64,000 bases of DNA from Escarpia spicata (taxonomy: Eukaryota; Annelida; Polychaeta; Sabellida; Siboglinidae): NCBI GenBank assembly GCA_963995525.1, contig OZ023208.1, positions 20,352,295-20,416,294 of the forward strand, written 5' to 3'. Shown here in pieces: positions 9,456 through 21,738 of the stretch. How positions within the stretch are numbered: the first letter of the stretch is position 1; every line of letters starts with the position of its first letter. Position numbers and translations under genes: made by a program. The notes under the pieces were generated by a model. That model saw only the letters and a list, made by a program, of their open reading frames with translations, was not told where the DNA came from and ran no database searches.

Positions 9456-11309
9456 CAAGCCGATTTGTACTTAAATCTAAAGAAGTGAAAACAAAAAGAC
9501 TAGTCACTCATTACATCTGATCATGGATTAAATAAAAGAGAATTGCCTGTTTTAATACACATGTTTGTCTAAAAATATTGTTGTCATACCAATTGGCAAT
9601 GCCTAATATTATTCAGCATGTGTGTACATGATTGTAGATGTGTCAATAAATGTTTTACAAAAATGTTAACTTGTTATGACAAGTGCTCATATGATAGTGA
9701 AACCCTGATAATCTAGAAACCATAACATCAGGACATAATATACCTTGCAATATACCAGATTTAATTTTTTTTTAATCCATAATTTGCTGTTCTATTTCCA
9801 ATAGTTGTTTAATTGGAATTAATTTAATTTAGGTGGAGTTATTGTAAACGGCTGAAATTACTGAATGAATAAGCGTGTGTGTGCACAACCAGTAATGTAT
9901 GACTGAACATCAGCAGGGATCGAACCTGCCACAGACAACACTGAAACACTGTTGTCACAAACAACACAGTCCAACGGTTTTTAAACAAACAAATGACATA
10001 GTATGTATGCATTTACAACACAATACTCTAATAGCATTCAGTCTCAAATATAGTGTTTAAATTGTTACAATAGTCATATGGTACATACACGTATCTGCAA
10101 TTTCATAAATGAGTGTTAATGTTTCACAAAAGAAATAATATCGTATGTTTGTATAATTTGACAGAAAAATAATACAATATATACTTGTTACGAATCTTTC
10201 TTAACAAACCTATAAACCCACTTTTTAAGTGTTAGGTTCCCAACTGGATATATCCCAAGTAATCCCCTTGGGCAACACGATGAATCCACATGAATCCTAG
10301 GGAGGAAAATTAGTGTGACGATAGACACGTCACCAGAAGTGTGTTTGCAGTGTGCCGAGTGTATTTGCAGAACACTAACAATTGCTTTACTACATGTATC
10401 ATTATATTTATTAAATATTCACAAACATTAACATGTGTTGTTATTTTATTAGTTTTAGAAAACTTGTATTTTATGTGTAAATAACGAATCGATACAGCTA
10501 TGCTACGAATATAATAATGTCATAGATGTATCCACTTTCAAGTGTATATTTTATGTCCACATGTTACTATTCATTGATAACCCGGCTGAATATTTTTTAA
10601 CAGTGTCACTAAAACGTTGAATACGTGTTTTCAAGTTCCTCACCAAGCACATTATTCTCAATAGTGATGCACTAGGACACGGTGAAGTCCAGAAAGCAGC
10701 ACTCACCCTTAGATTACTGAACATTCTTCAGGATAGTTCGTTTTCATTAGCACTCACCCTTGTTCTTCATTACCCCATTCTGGGTGACCCTGCGTGACTG
10801 GCCGCGAGCGCTATATCAATGCCTGCTAACTCGCTTCTTCTTTGTGACAACATTTCCTATATCAAACACACTGACCTTGACCCATTTCAAAGAGGCCAAA
10901 GGATAGCTCTCATAATCCCACTACTACTCAACCATACGTTCTGAAATGAGACCGTGTGTGTGTGCGTGTGCGTGTGCGTGACATGAGTCTCTATACACTG
11001 TGTATAACAGTCAACTTTCTACATCACCAGGACAGGAATACTTAAGGCAATTTTATCAGGTCACCCATTATATTATCTGCTAAGGGAGTAGAACGATGTC
11101 ACATTGTGCAGGTGCAGGTAACTTGTGAAAGACCATGCATTGTCATCTATTCTCTAGGGGTGAAAAATGCCCTCCTGTGAAAGAGAGCCAAGTCACTTGT
11201 TGATGTCAGCAGGAGAGTTAAACCAATAATCATACCTCTGCAATCAAGTATAAAAATAGGACCAGAGCAGGTCTGGAGACACCAAATAAGGACGAAATAG
11301 GACCAGAGC
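9456..11309. other. Intergenic, mostly featureless
   Basis: AT-rich, apart from the tRNA-like repeat at 9893-9990 and a short GTGTGCGTG run at 10949-10980. At 11240-11316 the phrase AGGACCAGAGCAGGTC occurs twice, just before the LINE begins. No exon was recognised. Confidence 0.45.
9893..9990 (-). repeat. tRNA-like interspersed repeat (pol III box B)
   Basis: The minus strand reads CTGTGGCAGGTTCGATCCCT, which contains a perfect tRNA T-arm/box B core (GGTTCGATCCC). The stretch before it does not fold as a tRNA by eye. The same arrangement (ATGTGTGGCAGGTTCAAATCC, then GTTCAG and GGTTGTGCACA) occurs at 53060-53190. The two are copies of one small repeat, probably tRNA- or SINE-derived. Confidence 0.4.
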
Positions 11310-12540
11310 AGGTCAGATATGTTTGATAATAGAATGCCGATGCTCTTTACTACTTCGTTTAAGACACAAGGATGGCGGCCACCAAGTCCTGATGGTTTAA
11401 ATGTATTTAGTTTTGATATGCTAGTTTTTTTAGTTTTTATATGCCAGTATCGATGGGTTGATGTTGGAAGATTCCATTGTGTTATAAAAATCTCATAGGT
11501 TCCTCCGGGATATCTCCTTCTGGTTCTCTCATAATTACCGAGGAGAAGTAATTGGCTAACACCTATGTTTTCTCCAAATCCGCCGAGTTTGTCATGTCAT
11601 CTTTGTTTTTGTTTTCTAAAAACTTGGGTATTTCCGTTTATGTCTTCATTTTTGCCCTTGCATACTGCCAGATTTCTTAAATTGTTTTATTTGATTAATG
11701 ATATCCTTTTCATACAGTTTCTATGCATTTCTTGTCAGTCTCCTGACCTAATAGTGCAATCGGCAACATTCCTCTTAAGCTTGGATATCTTTAGTAAAAA
11801 GGTATTCTTCCACAATCTGTTTTTCCTTTTGATTTTAGCTCGGGTTTGAATGAATGGTCGCTTATTCCTAACGCTGATGGAGTCTCGACTGTTGAGATCT
11901 CGATATATTCAATAGTGATTACAAGATCAAGGAGCGATGGTTTGGTTGTACCTTTACCTCTAGTGGGCTCTGTAATATGTTGCACCAAGTAACAGTCTCG
12001 ATTTTGTTTAATTAATTTAAATTATTTATCTTCAGTACTTGCTGCTGTAGTTGAGATTATTTACTAATCAATCTACGGGTAGTTGAAATCTCCAAGTATA
12101 GCAGAACATGGGAAAAACATTTCTCACTTATTTTATCCAGTAATTTCTAAAGGTTGTCATTGTTCTCAGTGGTGCTATTAGGGCTTCTATAAAAAGAGCC
12201 TAACAGAAGGGTATCCTTCCGTTTCAGTACCAAGATGCAAAACAGTGCTTCATTCAACTCAAACTGGTGTACTTGAAATGCCAACAAATTGTGAATAAAC
12301 AAGAACATCCCTGTGCCTTTGCCTTCACTCATGTTCGCAGTTTCCATATAATACAATTCCAAGTTGTACTCCTGCGTGGTAACTGGTCTTTTAAAATGTG
12401 TAGGCTTTACTTCTGATATTGCTATAAAATGTGATGGAGTTGAGTGTTTTTTTATTTTACGTTTTAATCCAGTTAGTTCTTCTTTTGACAGTACATCATC
12501 ATTTGTAAACCATACAATTATTTCTTCTGTACAGGCACTT
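11310..12540 (-). pseudogene. LINE endonuclease, linker and RT start (inverted segment)
   Basis: On the minus strand the AP-like endonuclease begins with IIVWFTNDDVLSKEELTGLK and SEVKPTHFK. LLLGSFYRSPNS follows, then GDFNYP (12076-12093) with a stop right after, and VQHITEPTRGKGTTKPSLLD and LGISDHSF. In the linker one reads ADLEKT, NYFSSV and REPEGDIPE. The RT opening follows near 11350 (FKPSGLGGRHPCVLNEVVKS, where the family has SPGPDG). These segments cut target DNA and begin template copying in an intact LINE. Multiple stops show decay. Confidence 0.8.
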
Positions 12541-13430
12541 ACGAGTAAGAGTAAATATAACATTTTCAAATTGGCAGGAGGTAATCAGTTGAATACCACA
12601 AGGATCAGTGAGTGGCCTTCTTCTTTTTGTAATATTCACAAATGATTTACGTGATGTTATAAAGGTCTCTCATATTTTTATTTGCGAATGATCTGATGAT
12701 TTTTAGTCGTATTTATACCGAAGAGTACTGCACAAAACTGCAAAAAGATCTTATCTCTGTCGAACGCTGGACAGATACATCACTTTTGAAATTTTATCCT
12801 CATAAATGTATCCATATGAGAATTGGATCATTATTCACAAGGAATAAAGCCTATTCATTGGGAAATAACCAGAAAACACTTATAAGTACGGACAATGTGA
12901 AAGTTATTCGAGTCACTTTCGATCCATCGCTTGCTTTTGAAGCATATATGTCAGAACAAAAATAATAAAGCCAATTCGATGATGGGGATAATCCGACGTA
13001 CTTTCGATCACATAGATGAACAGTTTTTTTCTACAACTTTTAAGTCCATTCTTAATTCAATATATTACAGCTCTTGAAAATATTCGGCGCAGAGCAACCA
13101 AATTAATTCCTGGTTTCAAAGACCTTGAATAGAAAGAACGTTTACAGAGACTGAAATTACCAACTCTATCATACGGTCGCCACACGGGAGATATGATTGA
13201 AATGCATAAGATACTAACAGGGAAATATGATCCAGCAGTCTTGTCCAATGTTGTTACTTTGGGAGCCAACGAAGCACATACGAAAGGGCACCACCTAAAA
13301 ATATTTAAAGAAAGATGCCGATTAAATATTAGAAATAACTCATTTATATACCGACGTATGAAACAGTCTCCCACAGTCTGTGGTTGACGTTTCACCGATC
13401 CAGTCGTTTGACACAAAAATAGATGTTATA
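12540..13430 (+). pseudogene. LINE reverse transcriptase, C-terminal half
   Basis: The plus strand gives FSNWQEVIS, a stop (12590-12592), IPQGSVSGLLLF and TNDLRDVI. After a frameshift come LFAND (where the catalytic YADD/FADD should be, about 12679), DLISVERWTDTSLLKFYPHK and VTFDPSLAFEAYMSEQ. The C-terminal block follows (MIEMHKILTGKYDPAVLSNV, FKERCRLNIRNNSFIYRR). The catalytic Asp-Asp pair reads Asn-Asp here, a further sign of inactivity. Confidence 0.8.
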
Positions 13431-15187
13431 CCAAAACCACCCTATGGAAGCTGAAGACACTGCCCCACTCCTATCTTACATTGTTCCACACTCAGACGCA
13501 TGGAAACAGTCCGAGCATATGTCAAATGCGAGAGTTGGCACGTCAGAGGCAGATACTGTAATCCCTAGTCAAGCCAGAAGAGGACGTGTAAGAACCTGTA
13601 AGATGTTATGCACTTTACTTTTCAGGTCTTGAAAATGGCCCAGCAACATTGAAGTTAATTTTTGAAAAACAAAAAGAGAGAATCCGGAAGTGGGAGACAC
13701 TGGAGCCGTTACTGCCTATGATACAGAGCTAACTGCACCAATGATCGGCTCGGGACATCTCATCGGGAGCTCCTTACAACCCTACTCTGGAGAGTAGTGT
13801 CACAATCCTTATCTCTCACAGTTGACCCACAACGTGTGGTAGCACTCTGCAAGGGAGGGTTAAATCGGCCCCTAAGCCATGCCGGCGTTCCCATAACCGG
13901 TGTGGTCATCCATGCCACGTGATATAACCCTATATATTGAGCGCGTCAAGCTGCAATTAACATAGGAAATTTACCTGCTTTTATAACCAGCCAAACACAG
14001 GCAGCCGGAATTGTGGTGTGTGAATTTCAATATTAATTAAACTTGCATATCTACACTTATTAAAGTTATTTATTCGTTAGAAAGGTATTAAAACTTCGGC
14101 CATATGTTATGTTATATGATATGATGCAGTAAACGTGTGTATATGCGGCATAAATAATATTACTAATCTATTATAAGTATTCTGATGTATGCAAGTTCAT
14201 CGATAGTATTCGTTGACGACGATAGGGGGTGAATCCAATATGGCCGCACACAGTGGGGAAACTTCCAGAAATCAAATCATATTTATTGTCTATGTATTAT
14301 ACCAACAACTGTTGTTCAAGTATAATACACAATGCGGTATTAATGGTGAATTAATAACGAAGAGAGATGGTGTTCGAACTTGTGTTTACTCCTCCGTGGT
14401 GCATAACATTAAACAATGTTTACCTAGTGCATTAATTTTACTTGCCTTAAGTAACGATACATTTGTTTCTAGTTCTTTGATCACTGCCAAATAATATAAC
14501 TATAACCAGCCAAGCACAAGCGTGTGTGTATTTGCATTACGATTGGCAAGATGTTCTATGCACACATTACGCCAGTGCGTATGTACGTGTATGTCAATAT
14601 ATGTGTCTACATTATGGTACGATACAAAGGTTAAGCTTAAACACAATAACCATGTTCATTTCTTGCGCGCTCGTGCTTGCCGCCGTGAATAGACTGCCAA
14701 CAATAACCAATTTTCTTGTTGTACCCAAAGGCAATATGTTGAACAGACTACAACTACTTGACGTTCTAAACAAATGAAGTCCCTACCTTCCTTCCCGCTT
14801 GAAGCCATCTTGCAATGGCTACCCCTTCACGCTGTCTTTTCCGGCATTTGTTTTCATATCCTATAGTGTGTTCCACTGTTGAAATCACCTGTTAAACGAA
14901 GCACCATATCGAGCGTCAAGCGAATATTGTTTGTTACATACATGTATTGTGCGCTGGAACCACGCAAGTCAACCATCCACCAGTCAAGTCGGTGTTGTAC
15001 TGAAACCCGTCGTGTGACCTATATTTCAACCACTGTTTTCCTATTGGTCGTTTTACGCTTACCAGATACACGTTTACAACAACTGTCAGGTGAAACTCGA
15101 CAGAGGTAGTCATACTAAATTCAAGCTAAAGTCAAATAATTAAATCCTCTTCGCATGTGATTAGGAAAGAACCATTGTTGGGCTTGC
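13431..15187. other. No gene seen
   Basis: Short frames at 13423-13632 and 14213-14494 lack splice-framed limits or recognisable domains. No repeat was noticed. Confidence 0.4.
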
Positions 15188-15387
15188 NNNNNNNNNNNNN
15201 NNNNNNNNNNNNNNNNNNNNNNNNNNNNNNNNNNNNNNNNNNNNNNNNNNNNNNNNNNNNNNNNNNNNNNNNNNNNNNNNNNNNNNNNNNNNNNNNNNNN
15301 NNNNNNNNNNNNNNNNNNNNNNNNNNNNNNNNNNNNNNNNNNNNNNNNNNNNNNNNNNNNNNNNNNNNNNNNNNNNNNNNNNNNNNN
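15188..15387. other. Assembly gap (200 N)
   Basis: Exactly 200 unknown bases. The right edge is AGAGAGAGA-rich, suggesting that the assembly stopped in a purine-rich simple repeat. Confidence 0.99.
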
Positions 15388-17493
15388 AGAGAGAGATATA
15401 TTCGGGGAGAGAGGAAGAGTTTGAAGAAGGGGAGACAGGGAGAAAAACAGACCTAATTTGTATAGAGAGAGATAGGGGCATGAATACAGACAGTCAGCGT
15501 GCTAGTTGCGACTACAACATAGTCAAGCAACCAACGCTGCATTATTAAGTTGCGTCGGCTGTTCTAATATATCATGCGTGTTAAACCGCATGTAATAATC
15601 ATCCACCCTGTAGATACTTGTCTGAACTTGTACAGGCAACGAATCGGAGAAACTTGTTTTAGCTAAGTACTTCTTTTAACTAATAATTATCACATTATTT
15701 AAAGTCAAACGTATGCACACGATGTAAATATACACCACAATAATTAGTTTAAATGCATGTTTGATATGTAAGTAGTCTATAAACACAATTGAACATTATT
15801 CGACACAACACTCCTACAATCGTCATATTATTGCTGGAAAGCCCGAAAAGACGGGTAATGGGGCAACGAGAAGCAACTTAAGTTTCGCATGATTCGAATA
15901 ATATCACTATTATATATAACATATAAACATGAAAAAAATAACTCACCAGGCCGTGAATATTGATACTCGTAATACGGAGCCGAGAGAACTGTACGTACAT
16001 CTTTGTTGGATACGTCCATGATCCCTAGCAAACTGCGACTGGGTGTGGCTCGAGCTACATTACCCGCGTCTGGCGCATGACATAACAATAGCCTATGCAA
16101 CCGCTTGCACGAAACAATTCCACCAGGGTTACATAATGTAGTATACTTGTTGTGTTACAGATTCTTTGTGGGGTCGTACATATCAACCGGCCCAAAACTC
16201 GAACGGATTATGTGCCCACGAACATTATTATTTGTAAGTTAACAACTTGATATTGACTCGTTTCCAAACATTACACCTTCCCACAATTACCACCTTCGTG
16301 AATTGCACGCATGACTTGATTTTGACTAATGATTTGTTTTGATTTGTTTGCTCTATAATGTGTTTCAACCAACATGCAATTAATATTAAATGAAATTACT
16401 GCCGAATATTCAAAAAATCTCACATGTCATCAGGCATAGAAGACTCCGGTAACTTGGGCATGTGTGTCGTCTACCAAACGAAAACCCTCTGATCGTAGCT
16501 TTCATATAAGCTTTTTGGTGTATTAGAAGATTTGTTTTTTGAAGCGCAGTAATAACCTCCTGTCCTAATAACATCTGTATGCGCTTTATAATTTACCCCT
16601 GGCGCACCTATTTCTTCTTACACCTTTGTGAGAATTAATTATTACTTTTATGACACAAATATCAAATACATTTTCGAGCACGCGTAAAAGGAAGCGTTAT
16701 GCAACGAGGCCATAAAATATTGTGTTACCTGTAAACTCGCTGTTAAGGATGAAGGCACAGCTCATAAAATATCAACGTGTTTATTGATGATTTATGCAAT
16801 ATAACATCGTAATATTTTGTATATTCATAACATCATAATTGTTAACTCTAACAAAATTGCATACTACCTGACATGACATCGGAAGACGGGGGAAGGTTTA
16901 CTTTTTGTGGACCCTTTGTTTTCGCGGAGTGTGTCTCGCTACCTGTGCACTAGCTGTTCTAATGGCATACCAGCTCAACATTTTAACAGGCCTGAAGTAT
17001 CCACACTGGCACCGCAACATATGAGCATAGTATGTCGATAGTTCATGTAGACCGTCAGACTCTTAATTAAGATTACATGTCCGACGACTGGGAACTGCAA
17101 AATAAAGCAACTTGATATTGATCGTGTATCCAAGTGGAAGGTATGCTATTAAGATATAGTTTACAAAGAAGTTATTTTGTTTTAAGACGACCATGAAATG
17201 TGATTATGTTTCAAAAACCACTTTGGCCCTGCCTGACAGATATATATATAACCTCAATTATACGCACGCAATCATGCACGAACGTTGGATATGTGACATA
17301 ACCTTTATTTTAATAAGGTATAACGCATATATTCTAGCTGGTGATGAACCATTTCTGCTAAAAGGATTTGGCGTTGATAATTAATTTGTATGTTAACAGG
17401 TTCAACAGTCGCAGTCACTATGGTCAAACTGAACAAAAGAGTATGGGAAAACAATTTAAGATGCTCACTGAGAACACAAGGATGACAGTCTAT
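15388..17493. other. Intergenic, one weak exon candidate
   Basis: A short AGAGAG/GGGGAGA-rich stretch follows the gap, to about 15475. Beyond that I see only the candidate exon at 15947-16069. Confidence 0.4.
15947..16069 (-). CDS. Candidate internal exon of unknown gene
   Basis: A 123-base minus-strand stretch lies between CGCCAG and a perfect donor (CCTG|GTGAGT). It is open in the frame reading AGNVARATPSRSLLGIMDVS, then NKDVRTVLSAPYYEYQYSRP. The polypyrimidine tract before the acceptor is weak. The composition is protein-like but I do not recognise a domain, and no neighbouring exon could be tied to it. Confidence 0.25.
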
Positions 17494-17862
17494 CATGCCT
17501 GGTGCTGAGCACCCTCCTCTACGACCGCGAATCGTACGTGGACTTCCTCCATGCGCCTAGTGCCGCCTTAACACCTTAATCCACATGCGGTGCCTCAATA
17601 TCGCATCTTCAATATCACCTGGCAGGACCGTACGTGTCCCTTACAGCGACATGCTGGACCGTGCTAGGATCCCAAGCATGTAGGCCTACTCACTGCTGAG
17701 CCAGAAATGTCTCCGCTCGCTGGACCTGGCATGGACGATGGCCGCTTGCCGAACGTCATCCTCTATGGACAACTCGTCAGTGAGCGAAAACAGTGGGACG
17801 CACAGCCCTCAGATACAAGGACGTCTGTAAATTAAGCGCGACCTGTAGGCCTGCAACATATC
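17494..17862 (+). pseudogene. LINE reverse-transcriptase C-terminal fragment
   Basis: Read with frame changes, the plus strand gives VLSTLLYD, then HMRCLNIASSI, VPYSDMLDRARIPSM, LLSQKCLRSL, MDDGRLPNVILYGQLVS and TALRYKDVCK. This order (YGCESW..., H.RCLR.I, VLERA.IPS, MDDGRLPK, RYKDVCK) is the conserved tail after the RT domain of many animal LINEs. Several frameshifts and at least one stop are present. Only this tail remains, so the clade is uncertain. Confidence 0.65.
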
Positions 17863-18049
17863 AGCTCTGAAGATTGGGAGGCAGGGTCCGAAAATCACTC
17901 TGCTTTATGCCTTTACAAAAATACCACTCAAATACCATTGGATGGTGTTAGGGTGTGTTATGGTCAAGGGTATTTGAATGGTCTTCAATGGTATTTTGAA
18001 TGGTCCTTGTAATTAATGCTTAATGAAGCTGCCGTTAAGAATCCCTCTA

Positions 18050-18565
18050 ACTGATATTATATTTTCAGCACTACCTTCCAGAGACCTGACCTTATCCTGA
18101 ACTGTCTGTTTGCTCCGAACATATGCATAACAACTCTTGTTGTTATATTTTATATTATAAGCTAATCATTTCTTTGAATTTCTCATTTTAGTTGTAGCTT
18201 AGATAAGTGCTTAATTCTTTATGGATGTTGTAGTCTTCAACATTCCCACATGATTTCTATATCATTTGTTTGTAATAATTTTTTCTAATGACTTCTTTCT
18301 GGATCGTTTCTCTTTTTTTGAACGAAACAAATTTATCGACGTTGCACTCAATTTCCTTCTAAGATATTCCAGCATTCTAGGTGTTACTGTCTTATATTCA
18401 GTGTGTTATTCCAGTCTATCTTTGCTAAATATTTCCTCATGTCATTTTATCTTCCTTTGTGAAAACTTCTCCTCTAAATTTTGTTATTATTCCTTTCTAA
18501 TTTTATACTTTGATGGTAAAATGTATCTTGATGTGATCACTATATATATTCCATGCAGTAGCTGA
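18050..18565 (-). pseudogene. CR1-like LINE fragment (endonuclease end and linker)
   Basis: The minus strand carries broken frames reading MRKYLAKIDWNN, LFRSKKRETIQKEVIRKNYY, then SCYAYVRSKQTVQDKVRSLE. SFYAYVRSKQKV.DKVGPL is the linker before the RT in the same CR1 family as the copies at 25.7 and 62.3 kb. No RT is attached. The piece directly abuts the (GT)n block. Confidence 0.55.
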
Positions 18566-18624
18566 CACATCTTGACATTGTCAACTAATTCATTCTGTGA
18601 GAAGATCAAACTAAGTATAACGTA

Positions 18625-19393
<769 letters not shown>

Positions 19394-21023
19394 AACAGAT
19401 AACTTTTTTGAGTTGTAAGATCTAACCACGAGATGGCACCACCATTGGCATTGCCGAAGTTAGAGCCCGAGACGGATACTTAGTTATTAAGCGTTTAAGA
19501 AATCAACTGTGAGTTTGTCCTATATTGTTATTTATCAGTATGTGAGCTGGGTTGGTATGATTAACGGCAGCACAGTTGTCAGTGTTATTAAATAGCCAAA
19601 TTAAACTGTTTCCATCAATATGTGTATATAAACGCCCTATTATCGCCCAATGGCAATGGCAACGTGATTGCTGTCAGTGTCAAGTCTGTGAATGAGTCAT
19701 ATATACATGTTTCTGGCTCAACCCAGACTCAGAGAAGCACCTACAAGGTGGATGCTGCTAGTAATAATTTAGCCATTTTATGCTAGTTAAGTGAAGGATT
19801 GCCGTTTTCTCATATAATCAGCCAGCTACTGTCACATTGATCATCCCTGCCATTGCATTGGCATTGATCATCCGCAGTTACAAAATACGGATCTATTTAG
19901 CAAAACTTTAGGTTTGTATAAAACGGAATATTTATATTGACGGAGTGATCATAGCACGGCCCAGTGTATCAGTCAACCAGAAGATGAAAACCAGCACAAT
20001 ATTTATGGCACAATGAATTGGATACTGCTCTGGTTTTCACACTGTTTGCTGTAGTTTAATTAATACAATTGCCAGCAAACAAAATTGATAGGTGACACAA
20101 AACATCAAATTAAACCCATTGTGGTAACATTTATATCATTTATGTAACTAACACATCAAATATTAGTCTATTCTGGATCAGTTAATGGTGGACAGTCATT
20201 TTCTTTAAAAAAAACTGTTAAGTGGGGTTTTGGCTCATAGTTCACAATGTCAATGAGCATCAGCAAGAAGCATCTCATGTTGGAATGGCAGTTTACGTAT
20301 GATGGAATGAATACTTTGAGCCTGACATTATTATATATATAGGCCCTTGCCTTATTGACTGACTGACTTGATCCCGTATATTTTGTAGTTATTAAAATCT
20401 GATGATCGTAATTCATGATAGCTCATTCAAATGGTAAGCCTTTTATGGTATATTATCAGGCATTAAGAATGTCATCATCATCTTTGGATGACTGGGGCCG
20501 GAGCATGGATGAGCTGTTTACAAATGGATCCATTGTACATTAGGGATGGGAGCTTTGTCTCTTTAACATCATGGTATTCACAGATCAGCTTAGTGTATGT
20601 TTTTATTTGTTTCCTCTTTTTTTCTAGCTATGAGTAGGTATCCATAAGATGAATCTTAATACTGGTTCTTCTTTGTGGTGATAGGAATGTCCAGCTAGTT
20701 GGATGCTTCTCAGGTGAATTGTGTTGAACAGTTTGTTTACATGTGACAACATTCCAATAAAGTTCTTTGTTAGCCTTTCTCCAGTACTTGTGTCAGAACT
20801 GTTGCAATGAAGATTGTTTTACCATTCTGTGAAATGATAAAACCAGAATACAGTACAGTACTTATACATGTACATGTCGATTAATTCATATTGGGGCAAA
20901 ATATTTAATTGTGTGAGCAATCTTTTGATTATTTAAATGACAAATACTGTCAAATTTACCATTATTTGATTCCCTAAAATGTGATATTGCTGGCATGTAA
21001 TGATTACGTCTTCTTTGTTTCAG
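19394..21023. other. Intergenic or 5' part of the MRM1 locus
   Basis: No recognisable exon. It ends at the acceptor CTTTGTTTCAG (to 21023) that opens the MRM1 exon, so the 3' part is probably an intron in the 5' UTR. Confidence 0.4.
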
Positions 21024-21044
21024 GTGAAATACTTAAGGGAAAAC

Positions 21045-21738
21045 ATGAATTATACAATACGTAGAAGTGTTCTTTCCCGTTTAATCACACGTAAAGATCA
21101 AAATGAACTTGGCTGTCGGATTGTATTATTTGTTCAAAGGATTCTTATATCCTCTTCAAGTGAAAGTCAGTGTGGCAGTGATCATGACATCGATGATGGC
21201 CAGTTTGATTTGAATCCATCACGACACGCCACAAACAGGATTACAAAACACACCATGCCAAACAAAATGCTAACAGATTTCAATAACGCATCTCGAAGCA
21301 AAGTATACAGACACAATGAAAACACACCAAGCGATAATCTTTACATAAGCAGTCAGCGTGACTTTGAGAGTTATCCTGATGGCAGTGGATATGATCTTCT
21401 GGAGCAGGAACGGAAAGATCCGCGGAGATAGGAAAGGAGGATCTGCTCTGATCACAAGACCTTCAGACAACGTGGAGAAACTTTGGAATTTTGTCGGGGT
21501 TATGGAGGTTCTCAAAGGTATAAACCATGTAGACATAATAGAGAGGATACATGAAGATCTGACAGGATAGAGCGACATGGTGTGACGGGAAAAAGACGAG
21601 AGTCCAAGTATCATCAGAGAATTGTTACAGTCTACCGGTTGATTGGAGCCACGAAGTCAACCTCACAAAATCCTATGATGGGAAGACGGGAATTGGTACA
21701 AGTATGGGCTGGCTGGTCCGGAAACGAAATGACGTGCA
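21045..21738 (+). CDS. MRM1: MRM1 N-terminal exon (mitochondrial rRNA methyltransferase), frame-disrupted
   Basis: The exon opens after TTGTTTCAG (21023), and the first ATG is at 21045. It starts MNYTIRRSVLSRLITRKDQN, an arginine-rich, acid-free stretch that looks like a mitochondrial targeting peptide. A low-complexity polar region follows. Near the end another frame reads LPVDWSHEVNLTKSYDGKTG then IGTSMGWLVRKRNDVQ. It stops at CA|GTGTGA, whose two spare bases join in frame with the single first base of the exon at 24390. Between the two, the initial frame meets stops at 21429-21431 and 21552-21554, so one or more indels must separate the frames. Either the gene is damaged, the assembly has errors, or part of this is intron. 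Linkage to MRM1 is inference from phase, targeting signal and order. Confidence 0.5.

Larger units (their letters stand above)
11310..13430 (+). mobile_element. CR1/Jockey-group LINE with inverted 5' half
   Basis: The element is in two opposed pieces. From 12540 down to about 11310 the minus strand encodes the endonuclease, linker and start of the RT. From about 12540 to 13430 the plus strand encodes the rest of the RT and C-terminus. The join puts the most 5' sequence next to mid-RT, with a block of RT missing in between. That is exactly the product of twin-primed reverse transcription. All reading frames are broken, so it is an old, dead copy. Confidence 0.8.

Noticed and set aside
15157..15481. 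Frames running through the N block
   Set aside because: Consist mostly of unknown bases in the assembly gap.
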